Below, piece after piece: positions 51,331 to 63,399 of a stretch of 64,000 nucleotides of DNA (position 1 is its first letter; every line of letters begins with the position of its first letter). The position numbers and the translations under genes were made by a program. This DNA is from Micropterus salmoides (lineage: Eukaryota > Chordata > Actinopteri > Centrarchiformes > Centrarchidae). The notes under the pieces are model-generated. The model saw nothing but the letters and a program-made list of their open reading frames with translations. It was not told the origin of the DNA and did not search any database. The stretch lies in contig NW_024040596.1 of NCBI RefSeq assembly GCF_014851395.1, positions 8,558,155 through 8,622,154 of the forward strand, given 5' to 3'.

Positions 51331-53180
51331 TTATATTTTCTGTGCTACGTGTAAGTCATATCGTACAGCCACAACACAAACAGCAGAAGGTTTCATGCCG
51401 TCTTTTAATAGTAGTAGGAGTTTTTTATGATTCAGCCAGGACTACAATCTTTTGCCAAACTTCCTCATTTTGATGAACACCCACATGTATACATTTTCGT
51501 AACAGCTCACTGGTGATGAACTCAACTATGAACTGTGGTGAGTTTGGGAATTTTTTTCAGACTATAATGTTTAAGACATTTACTGTACCTTTGAGACTGT
51601 GTTAGTTAACCTCAATCACACCTTAAAGAACTTCTGAAATTTTAGGAATATAAATGTTTTCAGTTTCATGTGCACATTGTGTGTGTTCTGTCTGTTAAAT
51701 CCAAGAAAGAAAAACATTATCTGTCTCTCATATCATCAAGTGCTAATGCAAAATAGATGCATATAAAGGCAATTTAGAGAGGAGACAACATGCTGTTTTT
51801 GTTCTATGAAAAATGGGCTGATGTCCTGATGCTATTAAAATGTTTTGAGGTCATGCAGCTCTAAGAAGTCCCTCTTCAACACAAGGAGGAGACATCAAGG
51901 GAATCAGTGATGCAGATCGACTCATTGAATCAATGCTGCTGTCATATATCAAAGACGTGAAGTAGTATTTGCATGCCACAGGATATTCAGTTTCAAACAA
52001 CTGTCAGCTACGTCTGAGTAGGAGGGCGGGGAGTTTCATGTGGCCTGGTCCTATATACCCTAACTGAAATTAGAGAGGGTTGGCAAAACTGTGAGAGAAT
52101 GAATGCTCTGCACACTGAGACTCGGGAGCCGTTTGACAAAAATGCCACATTACAGGGCGTGTGTGTCTTTTCAAATCTACCGGGGGTCATTTAGCACTTG
52201 GGAGCGTAGACTTAACAGCACTTGAGAAGTGACAGGGCGTGCAGAAAGGTGAGGACAGATTTAGACCCCCGCTGATGAAAACTGTCATCAGACACAGTTA
52301 AAAAAGTGATTTCTAGAGACAAATATGAGACCGGGGAGAAGACCCCGAACGACCAATCTAGATGTCAGGTGATTCTTGCTTCATGCAGAATGAGCGGGGG
52401 GGGGGTGAACCGCGAGGCTGCTGAGCTGATGACATTTTATCAGGAAAGCATGTGTAACCCGAAAATTCCTCTAATTTTCCAATAACTTACCTCGACTGAC
52501 ATCTGTGGCACTTAATATAGCATGTTGGTTAGTGGTCTCATTGAACTGCAACATCATTCCTGTATTTCTGTAATAATGGGTTATATTTTTGGATTATAAT
52601 ATCACACTGATATAAATTGGATCTCTCATTATACTCCAATAAAATTCTGGTGTGATACTCAGCATGCTGTTTACATTTTCTTTGTCGGGTTGTTGTGTTC
52701 ACTGACCACTGTATATTCATGAACGGTTTATGTATCAGGCTGTTCTTCCCCAAAAGGATAAGTGCAGTTCTTGTTTGTAAGGGCTTTACTTCCTATTGCA
52801 CAGACAAAGCGTGGGGTAGTATACAGGAAGTATTATTTGATACAGAGGAGAGCAAAAATCACCAGAAATCTTTTAAAAATCTGTCTTCAGGATCATCTCA
52901 GCTTGATGTTATTAAATAATTGTCACCATGGCCAGAATAATGACATAGTCTACTGTCAACCAACCGTCCTCCTCCACTTTGTCCCTAGAGACTTGGTTCA
53001 ACGTTTTTTTTTTCCTTTTTTTTAAACGTTACGTTTTTTAAACGACTCGGGGGCAAAAAAGTTTCACAAACTGACGCCCTTACCACAGGCAGAGTAGTTT
53101 GTTTTATACTCAACCCGTTTTTGGAGACAAGTGCGTCCTGCTGCTGCTCCTCCTCGGGGGAGGGGTCACCAGGACCGGCG

Positions 53181-53190
53181 GTATTTATTA
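53181..53190 (+). promoter_or_regulatory. cxcr4b: TATA-like element, cxcr4b promoter
   Basis: GTATTTATTA lies about 30 bp upstream of a plausible start of transcription near 53215 and about 100 bp upstream of the initiator ATG. A GC-rich segment (CTCGGGGGAGGGG near 53152) precedes it. No experimental start is visible from sequence alone. Confidence 0.4.
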
Positions 53191-53281
53191 AGTTAAGTTG
53201 CCCACGCTGAACTACTGATCCCCTCTGCTACACAGAAACACGCACTGCTCCTGACGCGAATTCTACCTACGAGTGGTAAAC

Positions 53282-54888
53282 ATGTCGGTGAGTTTGTTTA
53301 TTTCTGTTTTTCAGTCTGTGCCAGTTAGGTCTGTTTTTGCTTGAGGCTGTTTAATGGCAATTCATGTAGATAATTTTAATTATTTTCCACCCGTGTTTAC
53401 AGTATTAAGCTATAATTCTCTCTTAACTTACTAACTGAATTTCAAATAAACGCACTCAAAGGCAACATCAGCAACTTAGAGAAATGTAGGATTTAAACTT
53501 TTAGACAAAGACTAATTTTGCCGCACCACGGTGACTCACCTGTCAGCGTGCCTGAAGTAAGAGCTGCGACATAATCGCAGCGGTACGGGTTCGACTCCGA
53601 CTCCGTGTCTTGTGCTGCATGTCAGCCCCTGTCTCATGTCTTTTTCTGCAGAGGTTATTATCCTATAATTAGAAAGAATTTTTTTTTGAGTGATGTGGTT
53701 GTTAAGAAAATTACTACCCAGCTCTCAACTGTTTCCTAACTTTTCAATTCCTTTATCCATCAGTACTACACTGATACCTGGGAATATGAGGACAACAGTA
53801 CCTACAACATCTCAGAGGAATCTGGAGACTTTGAACCAGGAGATGGGCCATGTGAGAGTGCGCTCAGCAGTGACTTCAATAAGATCTTCATACCAACAGT
53901 TTATGGAATAATATTCATTCTGGGAATCGTTGGCAATGGATTAGTCGTTATTGTCATGGGCTACCAGAAAAAGGTCAAAACCATGACGGACAAGTACCGG
54001 GTCCATCTCTCCGTGGCCGACCTCCTGTTCGTCCTCACGCTGCCCTTCTGGGCTGTGGATGCGACCAGCACCTGGTACTTTGGAGGTTTTGTCTGTGTGT
54101 CTGTGCACATGATCTACACAGTCAACCTGTACAGCAGCGTATTGATCCTGGCCTTCATCAGTCTGGACAGATACTTGGCAGTTGTGCGGGCTACAAACAG
54201 CCAAGCCATGAGGAAGAAGCTTGCAAGTAGAGTGATCTATTTGGGTGTGTGGCTGCCTTCAGCTGTGCTGACTGTACCGGACCTGGTCTTTGCCAGGGTG
54301 CAAAGCATAAGTTCTTCAAACTACCTCTTCCTAGACGAAAGCATGGAGGCCGAAGACTCCAGGGCCATCTGCCAGCGCATCTACCCCCGCAACACCAGCG
54401 ACATTTGGACTGTGGTTTTCCGCTTCCAGCACATCCTGGTGGGCTTCATACTGCCCGGTCTGGTCATCCTTGTCTGCTACTGCATCATCATCAACAAGCT
54501 GTCGCAGGGCTCCAAGGGCCAGGCACTGAAGAAGAAAGCTCTGAAGACCACGGTCATCCTCATCCTGTGTTTTTTCACCTGTTGGCTGCCCTACTGTGTT
54601 GGCATCTTCTTGGACAACCTCATAATGCTCAATGTGGTCTCTCGCTCTTGTGAATTGCAACAAGCTGTGGAGAAGTGGATTTCTATCACAGAGGCGCTGG
54701 CCTATTTTCACTGCTGCCTAAACCCCATCCTCTATGCTTTCCTGGGAGTTAAGTTTAAGAAATCAGCCAGGAGTGCACTGACAGCCGGCAGCAGATCAAG
54801 TCAGAAAGTGACTCTTATGACAAAAAAGCGAGGGCCAATTTCATCTGTGTCAACCGAGTCTGAGTCCTCAAGTGTTTTGTCAAGTTAA
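53282..54888 (+). CDS. cxcr4b: C-X-C chemokine receptor 4 (cxcr4b-type), 376 aa, two exons
   Basis: Class A GPCR for CXCL12, signalling through Gi to guide migrating cells. Joined from exon 1 (53282-53287, Met-Ser, donor GTGAGT) and exon 2 (53764-54888, after TTATCCATCAG); the 476-bp intron after a two-codon exon is the CXCR4 plan. Extracellular N-terminus about 1-44 with Tyr 3, 4, 10 and 16 as sulfation candidates and N-glycosylation sites at N13 and N17. Seven membrane helices follow: GNG with N60 (1.50), LSVADLL with D88 (2.50), DRY at 137-139, CWLPYC in helix 6, and NPILY in helix 7. Ligand-pocket acids corresponding to human D97, D171 and E288 are retained (D101, D175 and the ITEAL Glu). 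C113 and C205 form the conserved disulfide. The tail ends in a Ser-rich STESESSS motif used for phosphorylation and arrestin control. Unusual: ECL2 is about 15 residues longer than in human CXCR4. The a/b paralogue call rests on KKVKTMTDKYR, VVRATNSQ and KKRGPISS. Confidence 0.95.
53525..53640 (+). mobile_element. tRNA-derived SINE fragment in cxcr4b intron 1
   Basis: GGTTCGACTCC at 53588-53598 is a perfect pol III B-box. It is followed by TTGTGCTGCATGTCAGCCCC, a body phrase common in percomorph tRNA-derived SINEs. The A-box region is degraded and no cloverleaf can be drawn, so it is a SINE remnant and not a tRNA gene. Confidence 0.6.
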
Positions 54889-55405
54889 CAAACAGTCAAC
54901 CCCAGAGTCTGTGACTTGATCCTCTCAGGAGAGAAAAACTAAGCTTCAATTTCAAAGAACTTACTACATTTTGTACAGATGTTAAAAAAGAGTTTTTATA
55001 CACTTTAATTTGTTTGCCTTGTTTACTGCAATTGTGTGTCCTGTGAGGGTATTTACTGCAATTTTTCATTTTTTATGTTCCTCAAAGCAGATTGTGTCCT
55101 TGGCAGTGCCTCATTTCCATTCATTAATCAAGGTCTATTTTCCCTGTTTTCCTCTTGTTGCTGTATCAGAGTTCACGCCTATAGTGTCCTCTTCTGTTTT
55201 CAGGAATGGTAGCTGTTATTGGAAATTGTACATAGTTTGTAGCATTTGTGTGTTCGCACTTAAGTTGTGTGATTATCTGAAAGCTATTATTTATTGCTGT
55301 CATTCACACTGGAAGTTTTGTAAAAGAAAAACTGCATGCTGCTTTTTTTTACCATGTGACGTGTGTTTTTTGATGTAAAAATAAAAAATTCAGTGCTTTC
55401 CCATC
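54889..55405 (+). other. cxcr4b: cxcr4b 3' UTR
   Basis: From the TAA stop to a likely cleavage site shortly after AATAAA at 55380-55385. U-rich. It contains AGCATTT (55241-55247) and GCACTTA (55256-55262), matches to two miR-430 family seeds, 22 bases apart end to end. Confidence 0.6.
55380..55385 (+). terminator. cxcr4b: Polyadenylation signal AATAAA of cxcr4b
   Basis: Canonical AATAAA about 490 bp after the stop codon, followed within 25-60 bases by TG-rich sequence (GACTGTGTGGTGTGC) suitable as the downstream element. Confidence 0.7.
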
Positions 55406-58260
55406 ATGACTGTGTGGTGTGCATTTTGACCTAAAACCAGCTTCTCCTCCCCTCAGGGTGTGGGGGATGAGGTGTGTGTGTGTGTGTGTTGGAGGGAGGG
55501 GGCGGGGGGCTTCCTAACACAAATGTCTCCACCTGATCTGGCTAAAAAGCAGAAGGAGGACTGAGCAGACAGGCCCTGTAATTGCAAGAACATCTGTGCA
55601 CTTTTACATCTTAAGCAGCCATGACACAAAAGCTACAATTCTCTGTTATAATTAGCAACCATATGGCTCTTTAACAAAGAAAATAGCATGTTAAGTTCTC
55701 CTATGACTTCTTTTCATTCTTTTCAGTTAGCAAGATATACTACCTCAATTATGTTTGGCTTGTAAACAAGTGTTATCCTCTCACTCACTTCACTGAGTCG
55801 GTCACTGGGTCAACTTGGCTATTTCCAAACACACAAAATAAAAAGTAATAGTATTCAGAAGTCAGGTTATATATTGTGAAGATGCAAATAGGCAGAGCAC
55901 TTTATATCACTGGCAATAAATCTGTTGGAGTAATATAGTGACAATATCAGACATAAAAATGACAAGTTTGAAACACACATCAATCTTTCTGTGGGGTCTT
56001 ATAACTGCAATACAGACAGAGTGATGTTCAAGTTGGAGACCAAAGGAACCTGGCAACAATAGATGTCAATGGGAATTAGGTCATCAAATGGCCGCTGTGC
56101 AATGCAGTGCTGGCATCCATTCAAGACTCCAGTGGAGATACATTTCCATTTCTTTACATGTAAAAAAAGGTGTGAAGTGCCCCCATCTCAGCCACAAGGT
56201 TAATGGGTATTTTGGGGCTCTGGCCTCTCACAGTGAAACAGGATGAAACAAAAGGTGCTTTTTTCAGTTGGAAATGTTCCCAGATGATTTTGAATTAGCA
56301 TAAGAGCCGTGCTGCCGCAGCCTGTGCGGGGACCGACCTGTGATTAACACTTCAGTGTTCTTTTACCGGCAACAGAAAAGGGGCTAAACCTAAACACCAC
56401 CCTAAATACATTTTAACAAGAAAATGGTTAAAATGCACAGATATAAAGACATCAACAAAATCTAAACTGTTGGCCTACAACATTGTTTGAACACTGTGAC
56501 ATCATTTGCTCAAAACTGATGAAGACAAAGATAAAGAAATTGGTTCACAAATGAGATGAAACATCATATGACAGTTCCTGAGAGTTCACCACATTTGTCT
56601 AATGGATTTTATTGATTTTTTTTGGCTGCCATGGATGTATTTTATACAATTTTCAAAATACTTCATCACCAAAATACTTCATCACCGTAACATAAATGGA
56701 CAAGGCTTTTATCCAAATTGTCCACTTGAGTGCACAAACAGTACTTATGGCACCCTTGGGAATTAACCCTTAGGTGCAAGAAGGCGCCCTTTCATTCATA
56801 ATTAAAGCTTATGGTCGATGTGTGTGATGAGAAAATATTCACTGTTCATCAAAACAGACCTCTAAATCCATAAACTGCCTCTTCTGTACTATCAACTTAA
56901 AGCTGTGTTTATTTTAGATAGACAAGGCCTTTCAAATATGGTAACAATCTCATGATACTAAAGTCACTATCTCTTGTGAAACATCAACATCACTTTCCTG
57001 TGCAATGTTTCAAAAATCCAACCTTCAATATATTAGTTAAAACAAACATGGAGTGTGTGTGCGTGTGTGTGTGTGTGTTGCAGTAATGAAGGGTTTCTTT
57101 ATAGTTCCTTATAGGTTAAAGGCCAAAGCTGTTGAAATGCACAGGAAATTGTTTCCACTGGTGATTTGTTACCAGTGTGCATCCAAGTTTTAAACTGCAA
57201 CTTGACACTATTGTCCACTCTGTGAAGGGACTCATTTGGGTTTCACTGTGGAGATATGTTAAACATATGGGTGACAGTATAAGTACCAAGTACCAGCAAG
57301 TGCACAGATTATTACAGAGGGCTACTACAAAAACTACGGATGAAAGGAAAACATATACCACAGGTTCCTTTTGGGCAGAGACCTGCTCCGCTAATGGTTA
57401 CATTGTTTTGGTTGGAAAGTGAGCAGCAGGAAGGCTGTTTCCTGCATCAGGAGCTCTTGTGGTCAACAGCCTGAGAAAAGCTTTGATGACCCCCCGCTGT
57501 ATTCAAACTGCCATCCCTCGCTGTGCATGGCCATTCCTGCAAAGGTCACTGGATACCTGGATGCACTTAGTGCACTCGACCAAAGGCGTGAAAGTAATTT
57601 CACGCAGAGCGTCACTTTTAATGTTCACATGAATACGTAAAAAGCCCACACATGGTGGTCATGTTGTAGTATCAGTGTTATTATCACTTTTTCATGTGGT
57701 TGTGTGCATGTAGTGATACATCAAGTATTTTAGAATGTATGTTTTCTTCATCATTTATTCCCCCAGTAATATTGTCATGCCTATAGTATAACATTTTAAA
57801 AAGTTTTAAGCATTCAGGGACCTTCAAATCAATATACTTTAGACTACATACTACAAAAAATGATTATGTACTAATATCATTTCTCATTTTGGTAAATGCG
57901 GTATGTATCTCTGTATTTTGTTATTAGAGAATCAGAAATACCCACAAAGACACAAATACACAGCCATAAGCTGCACGTCAGTCATTTATTATCTCTTATT
58001 ATCACTGATAACAGTTTTCACCTTTGCTCTGATTCACATGCAGTTTGGACGCATGATTTGCTCTTTCTGGAAGCCATGTCCATTTTCTCATGTAGTTCAC
58101 AAACTTCACTTGTCACACGTTTCAAACATGTAATTTAACGTTGATTGCTAAGCTATTTTGTAGCAGTATGTATAATCACGATCAAGCTAACCGTGAGTTA
58201 AAGCAATTTTCATTTAGTTGTTTATGTTATTTTGTCTAGATACCCCTTTGCAGGAAAGAC
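55406..58260. other. Intergenic between cxcr4b and dars1
   Basis: No exon recognised. (GT)n at 55472-55489 next to a G-rich run, and an interrupted (GT)n at 57052-57079. A possible degraded short repeat lies around 56697-56790 (GGCTTTTATCCAAATTGTCC). The gap of about 2.9 kb separates two same-strand genes. Confidence 0.55.
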
Positions 58261-58273
58261 AAACAAAAGTCAG

Positions 58274-58372
58274 CCGGAACTCCATTTCAGTCCTTCGTTT
58301 CTAGCCGGAACCCACAGCTTCCGGTGTTTGGTGCTCCGTCAAAACAGGTCCTTCTTTCCTTTACCCTTCCAT
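58274..58372 (+). promoter_or_regulatory. dars1: dars1 promoter: three ETS cores and pyrimidine-rich start region
   Basis: CCGGAA occurs at 58274-58279 and 58305-58310, and TTCCGG at 58319-58324, all within 51 bp. Clustered ETS/GABPA sites without a TATA box are typical of housekeeping genes such as tRNA synthetases. A pyrimidine tract (CCTTCTTTCCTTTACCCTTC) at 58350-58369 follows and is the likely initiation region, about 90-100 bases before the ATG. Confidence 0.55.
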
Positions 58373-58455
58373 GCAGTGAACAGCTGATGTGGTGCTTCTC
58401 TCTGTCAGACTGTCGTGAAACATTTTGTTGTCATTCTTCAAGAATATAGCTCGAC

Positions 58456-61154
58456 ATGATTAAAGAGGAACTCCAAGGGTAAGAAAGGAGTGAACGCTGT
58501 GCACGTGGGAGCTCACGTCTCACAGCACTTTAACCAGCGTATGCTAGCAGTAGGACGGATGGCAGCTAGCTAGTAGCATTACTTGAACATGCAGCAGATT
58601 GCATCATCTCACAGTTTAAGAAAGTACACCATCAAGGTTTACCCGTGTGAACAAAATGTTTACAGCAATGTGAATCTAAACACAAGATCAGCCCGCATGC
58701 TGGCTAACTTTTCTGCTGTCGTGATTTGAGCTCTTTCAGCACTAACGTTACGTTTCATGAAAGAGTCGCTCAGTTTACGATGGCACTTGCTTAATATGCG
58801 ATTTGCATTTTGTAACTGTTAATATAAAGAAATATCAGCCCAAATTGCCAAGTATGATCAGCCCAAAGCTGGAATACGAATGAAATAATGCCAAATGCTG
58901 CGAAGCAGATTCACATCGATACAGAGTTGAAATCTGGCTCCTGACAGGTTGTGTTCATGCACCTTCCACTGCTGTCCTCCTGTCAGTGTCCCAAGTTATT
59001 GTAGAAAACACACTTAGTGAATAGAATAATAGAAATCCTGTTTGAGGGAATGCAATGCAATATACCAGCCCTGCACTAAATACTTAAAAGGTTTGGTTTA
59101 ATTTTATTTAGTTATTTGTGTGTCACCTTAATTTTATAGTACTGGACAGCATTATATTAAATGTTGTTTCTAATATTCTGTCCACCGTGTTTAGAAACAC
59201 GTTACAATATAATGCAATCTTATCAACATCACACGTAGTAGCTTTAGCAACAATTACCAGCGAACTGAATCAAACCCTATCAACAATTCCTTGTTTCACA
59301 AATGTAAGATTGCAGGGCTTCTGCATTCGATTGCATTTTCGTCCAAAGAGCTTCAGCTGTCATGGAAATTTGGTGTACTCTGGATGATCAGTATATGTTT
59401 TTATGTGCTACTGTTCTGTCCATTTATTTTCCTTATATGAATACACCTGTTGGGCAGGTGTCATTATGACGTCTGTTTTTCATTAAAGGTAGTGCACTGA
59501 TCGGTTTCAGTTGCCAAATGTGATAAGCGGTTGGATGTTTAAGTGTTCATATAATCATTTGTCAGTGAGGAATTAAATTTGCAGTGTAAAGACTGGCAAC
59601 CACAATGTTTGTTTACTGATTTGAGAACAGACTGCAGGTGTTTTGTGGACAGCTGTTCCAGACAGTCAGACTGATCTCACTTGCCTGAGGGGAAAAAACA
59701 TTGCTGATCCAGTTTAACAAATTCAACTGGTTAGTGGAAGATAAATAAACAAACCAGCACTAGTTCATCTTTTATTAATCTATTCCACACTCTCTGTCTC
59801 GGTGTAGTCAAGGTTCATAACACAAGGTAGTAGTGGGCTACGCATATGTATGTTTTGGGTTGGTATGCCCAAATTTAATTCGGGTGTCATTCCGAAGTAT
59901 GGGACCTTAGTGTAGCCTAAGATTCATGATGAAATCCTAAAAGTTTTTGTGCAGTGTTAGTTTCAAATTTCGCCTCAAGGGAATTGTAAAACCTGATCTG
60001 AAGTCCTCTCCTGGAAGACAAGGACATGGTTTTTGTTTAGGCTTTATTTCTATTTCTAGTAGGCCTTTGGTCTTTGTTATTTCCTGTGACTAAATAGGAG
60101 CAGCTCCCATATTGCCCCTAGGCTTCCTCCAGGTCTAGTAGACACCTGGTCCTTTGGATAAACCAAACAACACTCGCTCACCCACCTGCGCTCTTAGCAC
60201 ACTTTTATAACAGTGAATGCAAGTCTGGTTTGGAGAAGGACAAAGTTCAAAATTTCACAATTTCGTTATAAACAACATGTTGGCAAATTACTTCCTCAAT
60301 AAGCCAAACACTGCCCTTATGTTGACCTGATTTAGGCCCGCATTAATCACTTTTAGTTAATTTTAAGTTAGGTTTAATTCACAAAGTATTAAAGTTGAGT
60401 TCTTATTATTGTCAAAATGAAATACAAAATATGAACTTGTGCTCTCACTGCCAACTGTTTATGGCCATGTATGACCGTTATCTAAGGTTTGTATTTGTTG
60501 GAACGTAGTTACATTCATAAATAAGTGTGATGTTTGTTCCTGCTGCCTTGTATGTTTTGGGACCTAATTGTAACATCTAGATAAGAATACAGTGCTGTCC
60601 TGTTGCTTCCACAAAACAAACATACTTTTATAGGCTCGCTGTCACACACTTCAGCACTGACACTGTGTTGTGCTGTGTAGTGTGGCAGTAACATTTAGCA
60701 AATAAAGACGCCTCTACTTTCAGATAAGACTAAATGTTATCATAATCTGATAATCTGTATTCTTCACAAATTCTATAATGGATTAGAAAGTGCTGCGGCG
60801 GCTTCTGTCTTCTTAAAGCCGTAGTGTTTATCTAACTAATCTTACTTTCTGACAAACTCCCATTCATAGAGGCTACAGTAGTTTTTGTTCGAAATAACAA
60901 TGGGGTTAAAGGTAACTTAAAGCAGCACTAAAAGCTGGATGGCTCTGAATTAATTTTCCCAGGCAGCCAATAACTTCCTCATGGGATGCAGAGGACATAG
61001 GAGGTGGAAGTAAACTTAAATGTTTATGTTGTGTGTCTCTTCCTGTTTCAGGGCGACGGAGGAGGAGCAGCAGGCTCAGTCAAAGAAAGGCCTGAAGAAA
61101 CAGCAGAAGGAAGCGGAGAAAGCTGCAAAGAAGGCTGAGAAGCAGGCCAAGCTG
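58456..61154 (+). CDS. dars1: Aspartyl-tRNA synthetase, cytoplasmic: exons 1-2 (partial, runs off window)
   Basis: Class II enzyme that charges tRNA-Asp, part of the multi-synthetase complex. Exon 1 is 58456-58478 (MIKEELQ plus two bases; donor GTAAGA). Exon 2 is 61052-61154 (acceptor TCTTCCTGTTTCAG; donor GTCAGT) and restores the frame through a GGG glycine codon. The 42 residues read MIKEELQGATEEEQQAQ, then SKKGLKKQQKEAEKAAKKAE and KQAKL. That is a Lys/Ala/Glu-rich amphipathic helix of the kind appended to the N-terminus of eukaryotic AspRS, where it aids tRNA binding. The anticodon-binding and catalytic domains would lie beyond the window. Identification rests on this helix plus position: DARS1 lies next to CXCR4 in the same orientation in mammals. 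Another lysine-rich synthetase extension (for example LysRS) is possible but lacks the synteny support. Confidence 0.75.
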
Positions 61155-61724
61155 GTCAGTGTTTTGCTTTTTTCATGTTTGTTGTTTCACATCCGTCACC
61201 CCCCTCTTACAGCTGGTAAGGCTGTGACGTGCGGTCTTGCTGGGCATTGTGGGTCCAGGAGGGTTGGTTAGCCGCAGGGGGGGCAAGAGCGTCCATTGTT
61301 TAAGTATTCCTGTCATTTTGGCTTTGTTTACATCCACCCAAGCCAAGTGCTATTTTTTTCTACACCGAGTGCATGACGTACGTATAGCTCTTAATGTGTA
61401 GCTTGTGTAACCGCAAGTTAAGAGGGGCTTTAAACATTTTACAGAATAAAGGGCACACTCAATGCAGTGTTCTTGCACTTCAGAATGTCATGTTGACAGG
61501 TGTGACAAAAATCGTCAGACCTTTTTATGGGCAAAGTTTTACCAGATTTTTGGAAAGTTGTTAACAAAGTGATCAACATGGTGCAGGATGCAGAGAAAAT
61601 GTCTCAAAACCTTTATCTTTAACAGACTCGATAGAGTAACCCCAACGATGTTTGCAAACTGAGTACTATGTTTCTTTATATCTAACAAAACCTGTGGATC
61701 AGTTGCCAGTACTAAAGTACTGCT

Positions 61725-63399
61725 CAGGGTACCCGCAGGGTCTTAAAATTATTAAAAAAGTTAAATTTCATATTCTAAAAATAAGGCCTTAAAAGTATTA
61801 AATTCCATTTACAAAGTGTTAAATTTCGTTTACAAAGGTCTTAAATTGTTTCTTGTCCTTTCATAGGATTAAATAAATGCCATGCATAAACAAATAACTT
61901 TTTGTCTGTGTGACTTTACAATTTACTCCGTTTGGTGTGACTTGGATGTTATAAAGCAGAACAGGTAATGGTCCGTGTTTGCTTTGCGCTCTGGACTGTG
62001 GAGTGATTGCGGTGCACGAGCTCTGGCAAGAAAACAAAACGTCTCTGAAGCTACTAACAAGCTAACATTAGTTAGTCGACTCAGAATGGGCAAGTGTCTG
62101 AGGTTCAGAAGGCCAGAGATACGGACAAGTTGAAGGCATAGAAGGCAGTGGCGCTGAGGTTAGAACAGCAAGCAGACCCACTGCAGGTTACTGATCAGTT
62201 AATATTACAACAGCAATGGAGAGACAGTTGTGTATGAGACGAGCACCGTGTCTGTGTGTCGTTGTTGCGCCACTGTTGTAGGGTAACGTTATGTGAATGG
62301 AAACATCCAACATGCTAACGCACTTTAAACTTAAACCACCCAGATGCGCCGATCACCGGGAAAAAACAAACTGCAGCCCAACTTCTTGTCCCTGCTGCTT
62401 TCAAGCCAGTACTAATCAATACTATATTTCAAGCAGCCTTTAGATGCAAAAACAGAACAGGATGAATAATCACTGAAGCAATTGGCATCTACATTGGCAT
62501 ATTATGTTGCATTACATTACCTTATCTAGCCAGGGTGTAACTAATTGTAAGAACTCAAACTGCACAATTTATTTTCTATTTTTGGTTTCACACCATAAGA
62601 GTTATTAATGTGACAAATAAAGTATTCATTTCACCCATAGGTTTCATTTACACTGGGGACGCTGGGGACTTGTTTCCATCACTTCTTTTTAAAGCATTTG
62701 TTAAATATGTTCTGAAAAATGGCTTGCAACAAATGAAATTCTTTGAGAAAGGTGTATTAAACAATGAGTGCAATGTAAATATAGAACATATGTGCATTGT
62801 CCAAAAAAAAGTAACTTAAGCTAAAAAAAAAAAAAGCTGCTGATTACTACATTATATTCTGTTTGAATTGTCACCTGAATTTTATGTCCCACTTTATGTA
62901 AATAAAGACTATTCTACCATAAATTGGTGCAGAAAATGTCTCCATAATGCAGGAAATTTAAGTATTTAATGCTCAAAATTTTCTAGGGGAAGACCCCCAA
63001 AAGCCCCATTTATATATTTCAGCATTGAATGTTTCATCAAAATAGTGTTAAAATATCTTCTTGTCTTGTTCTCGTGAACCCAATATTGGGAATCGTGCAT
63101 GTGAGCTAAGTGTGTCATCACACCCCTAATCTGAACCCCACCACTTTTCAAGACAAAATGATGTCCTTGATTCATTTTATGTTATTGGAGTACAAACACA
63201 TCCCAAAAAGCTATACTGTATTAATATGAATGTGAGTATTACAATAAAATGTTTTATTAAATTCAGGTAACTTCGTAAATAGCATTTTTCTCAGGCTTAA
63301 AATTCATACAGATTTTCCTTCATACGGCAGTGAAGTTGGCATTAAATTTCATCCTAGCTGGTATTAAAAAGTCTTAAATTTAACTTTGAGAGTACCCTG
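61725..63399. mobile_element. hAT-like non-autonomous repeat in dars1 intron 2
   Basis: CAGGGTACCCGCAGGGTCTT at 61725 is mirrored by GAGAGTACCCTG ending at 63399, with adjacent TCTTAAAATTATTAAAAAAG versus TTAAAAAGTCTTAAATTTAA. These are the ends of a common fish hAT-derived repeat. The interior (about 1.6 kb) has no transposase, and part looks like unrelated AT-rich sequence. No clean 8-bp duplication is visible, so the two ends might belong to separate copies. Confidence 0.5.

Noticed and set aside
53570..53600. Possible tRNA gene (perfect B-box)
   Set aside because: No acceptor stem, anticodon arm or proper A-box; the downstream body matches a fish SINE.
54249..54711. Alternate-frame open frames inside cxcr4b (134 and 126 codons)
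   Set aside because: Overlapping shadows of the strongly conserved receptor frame.
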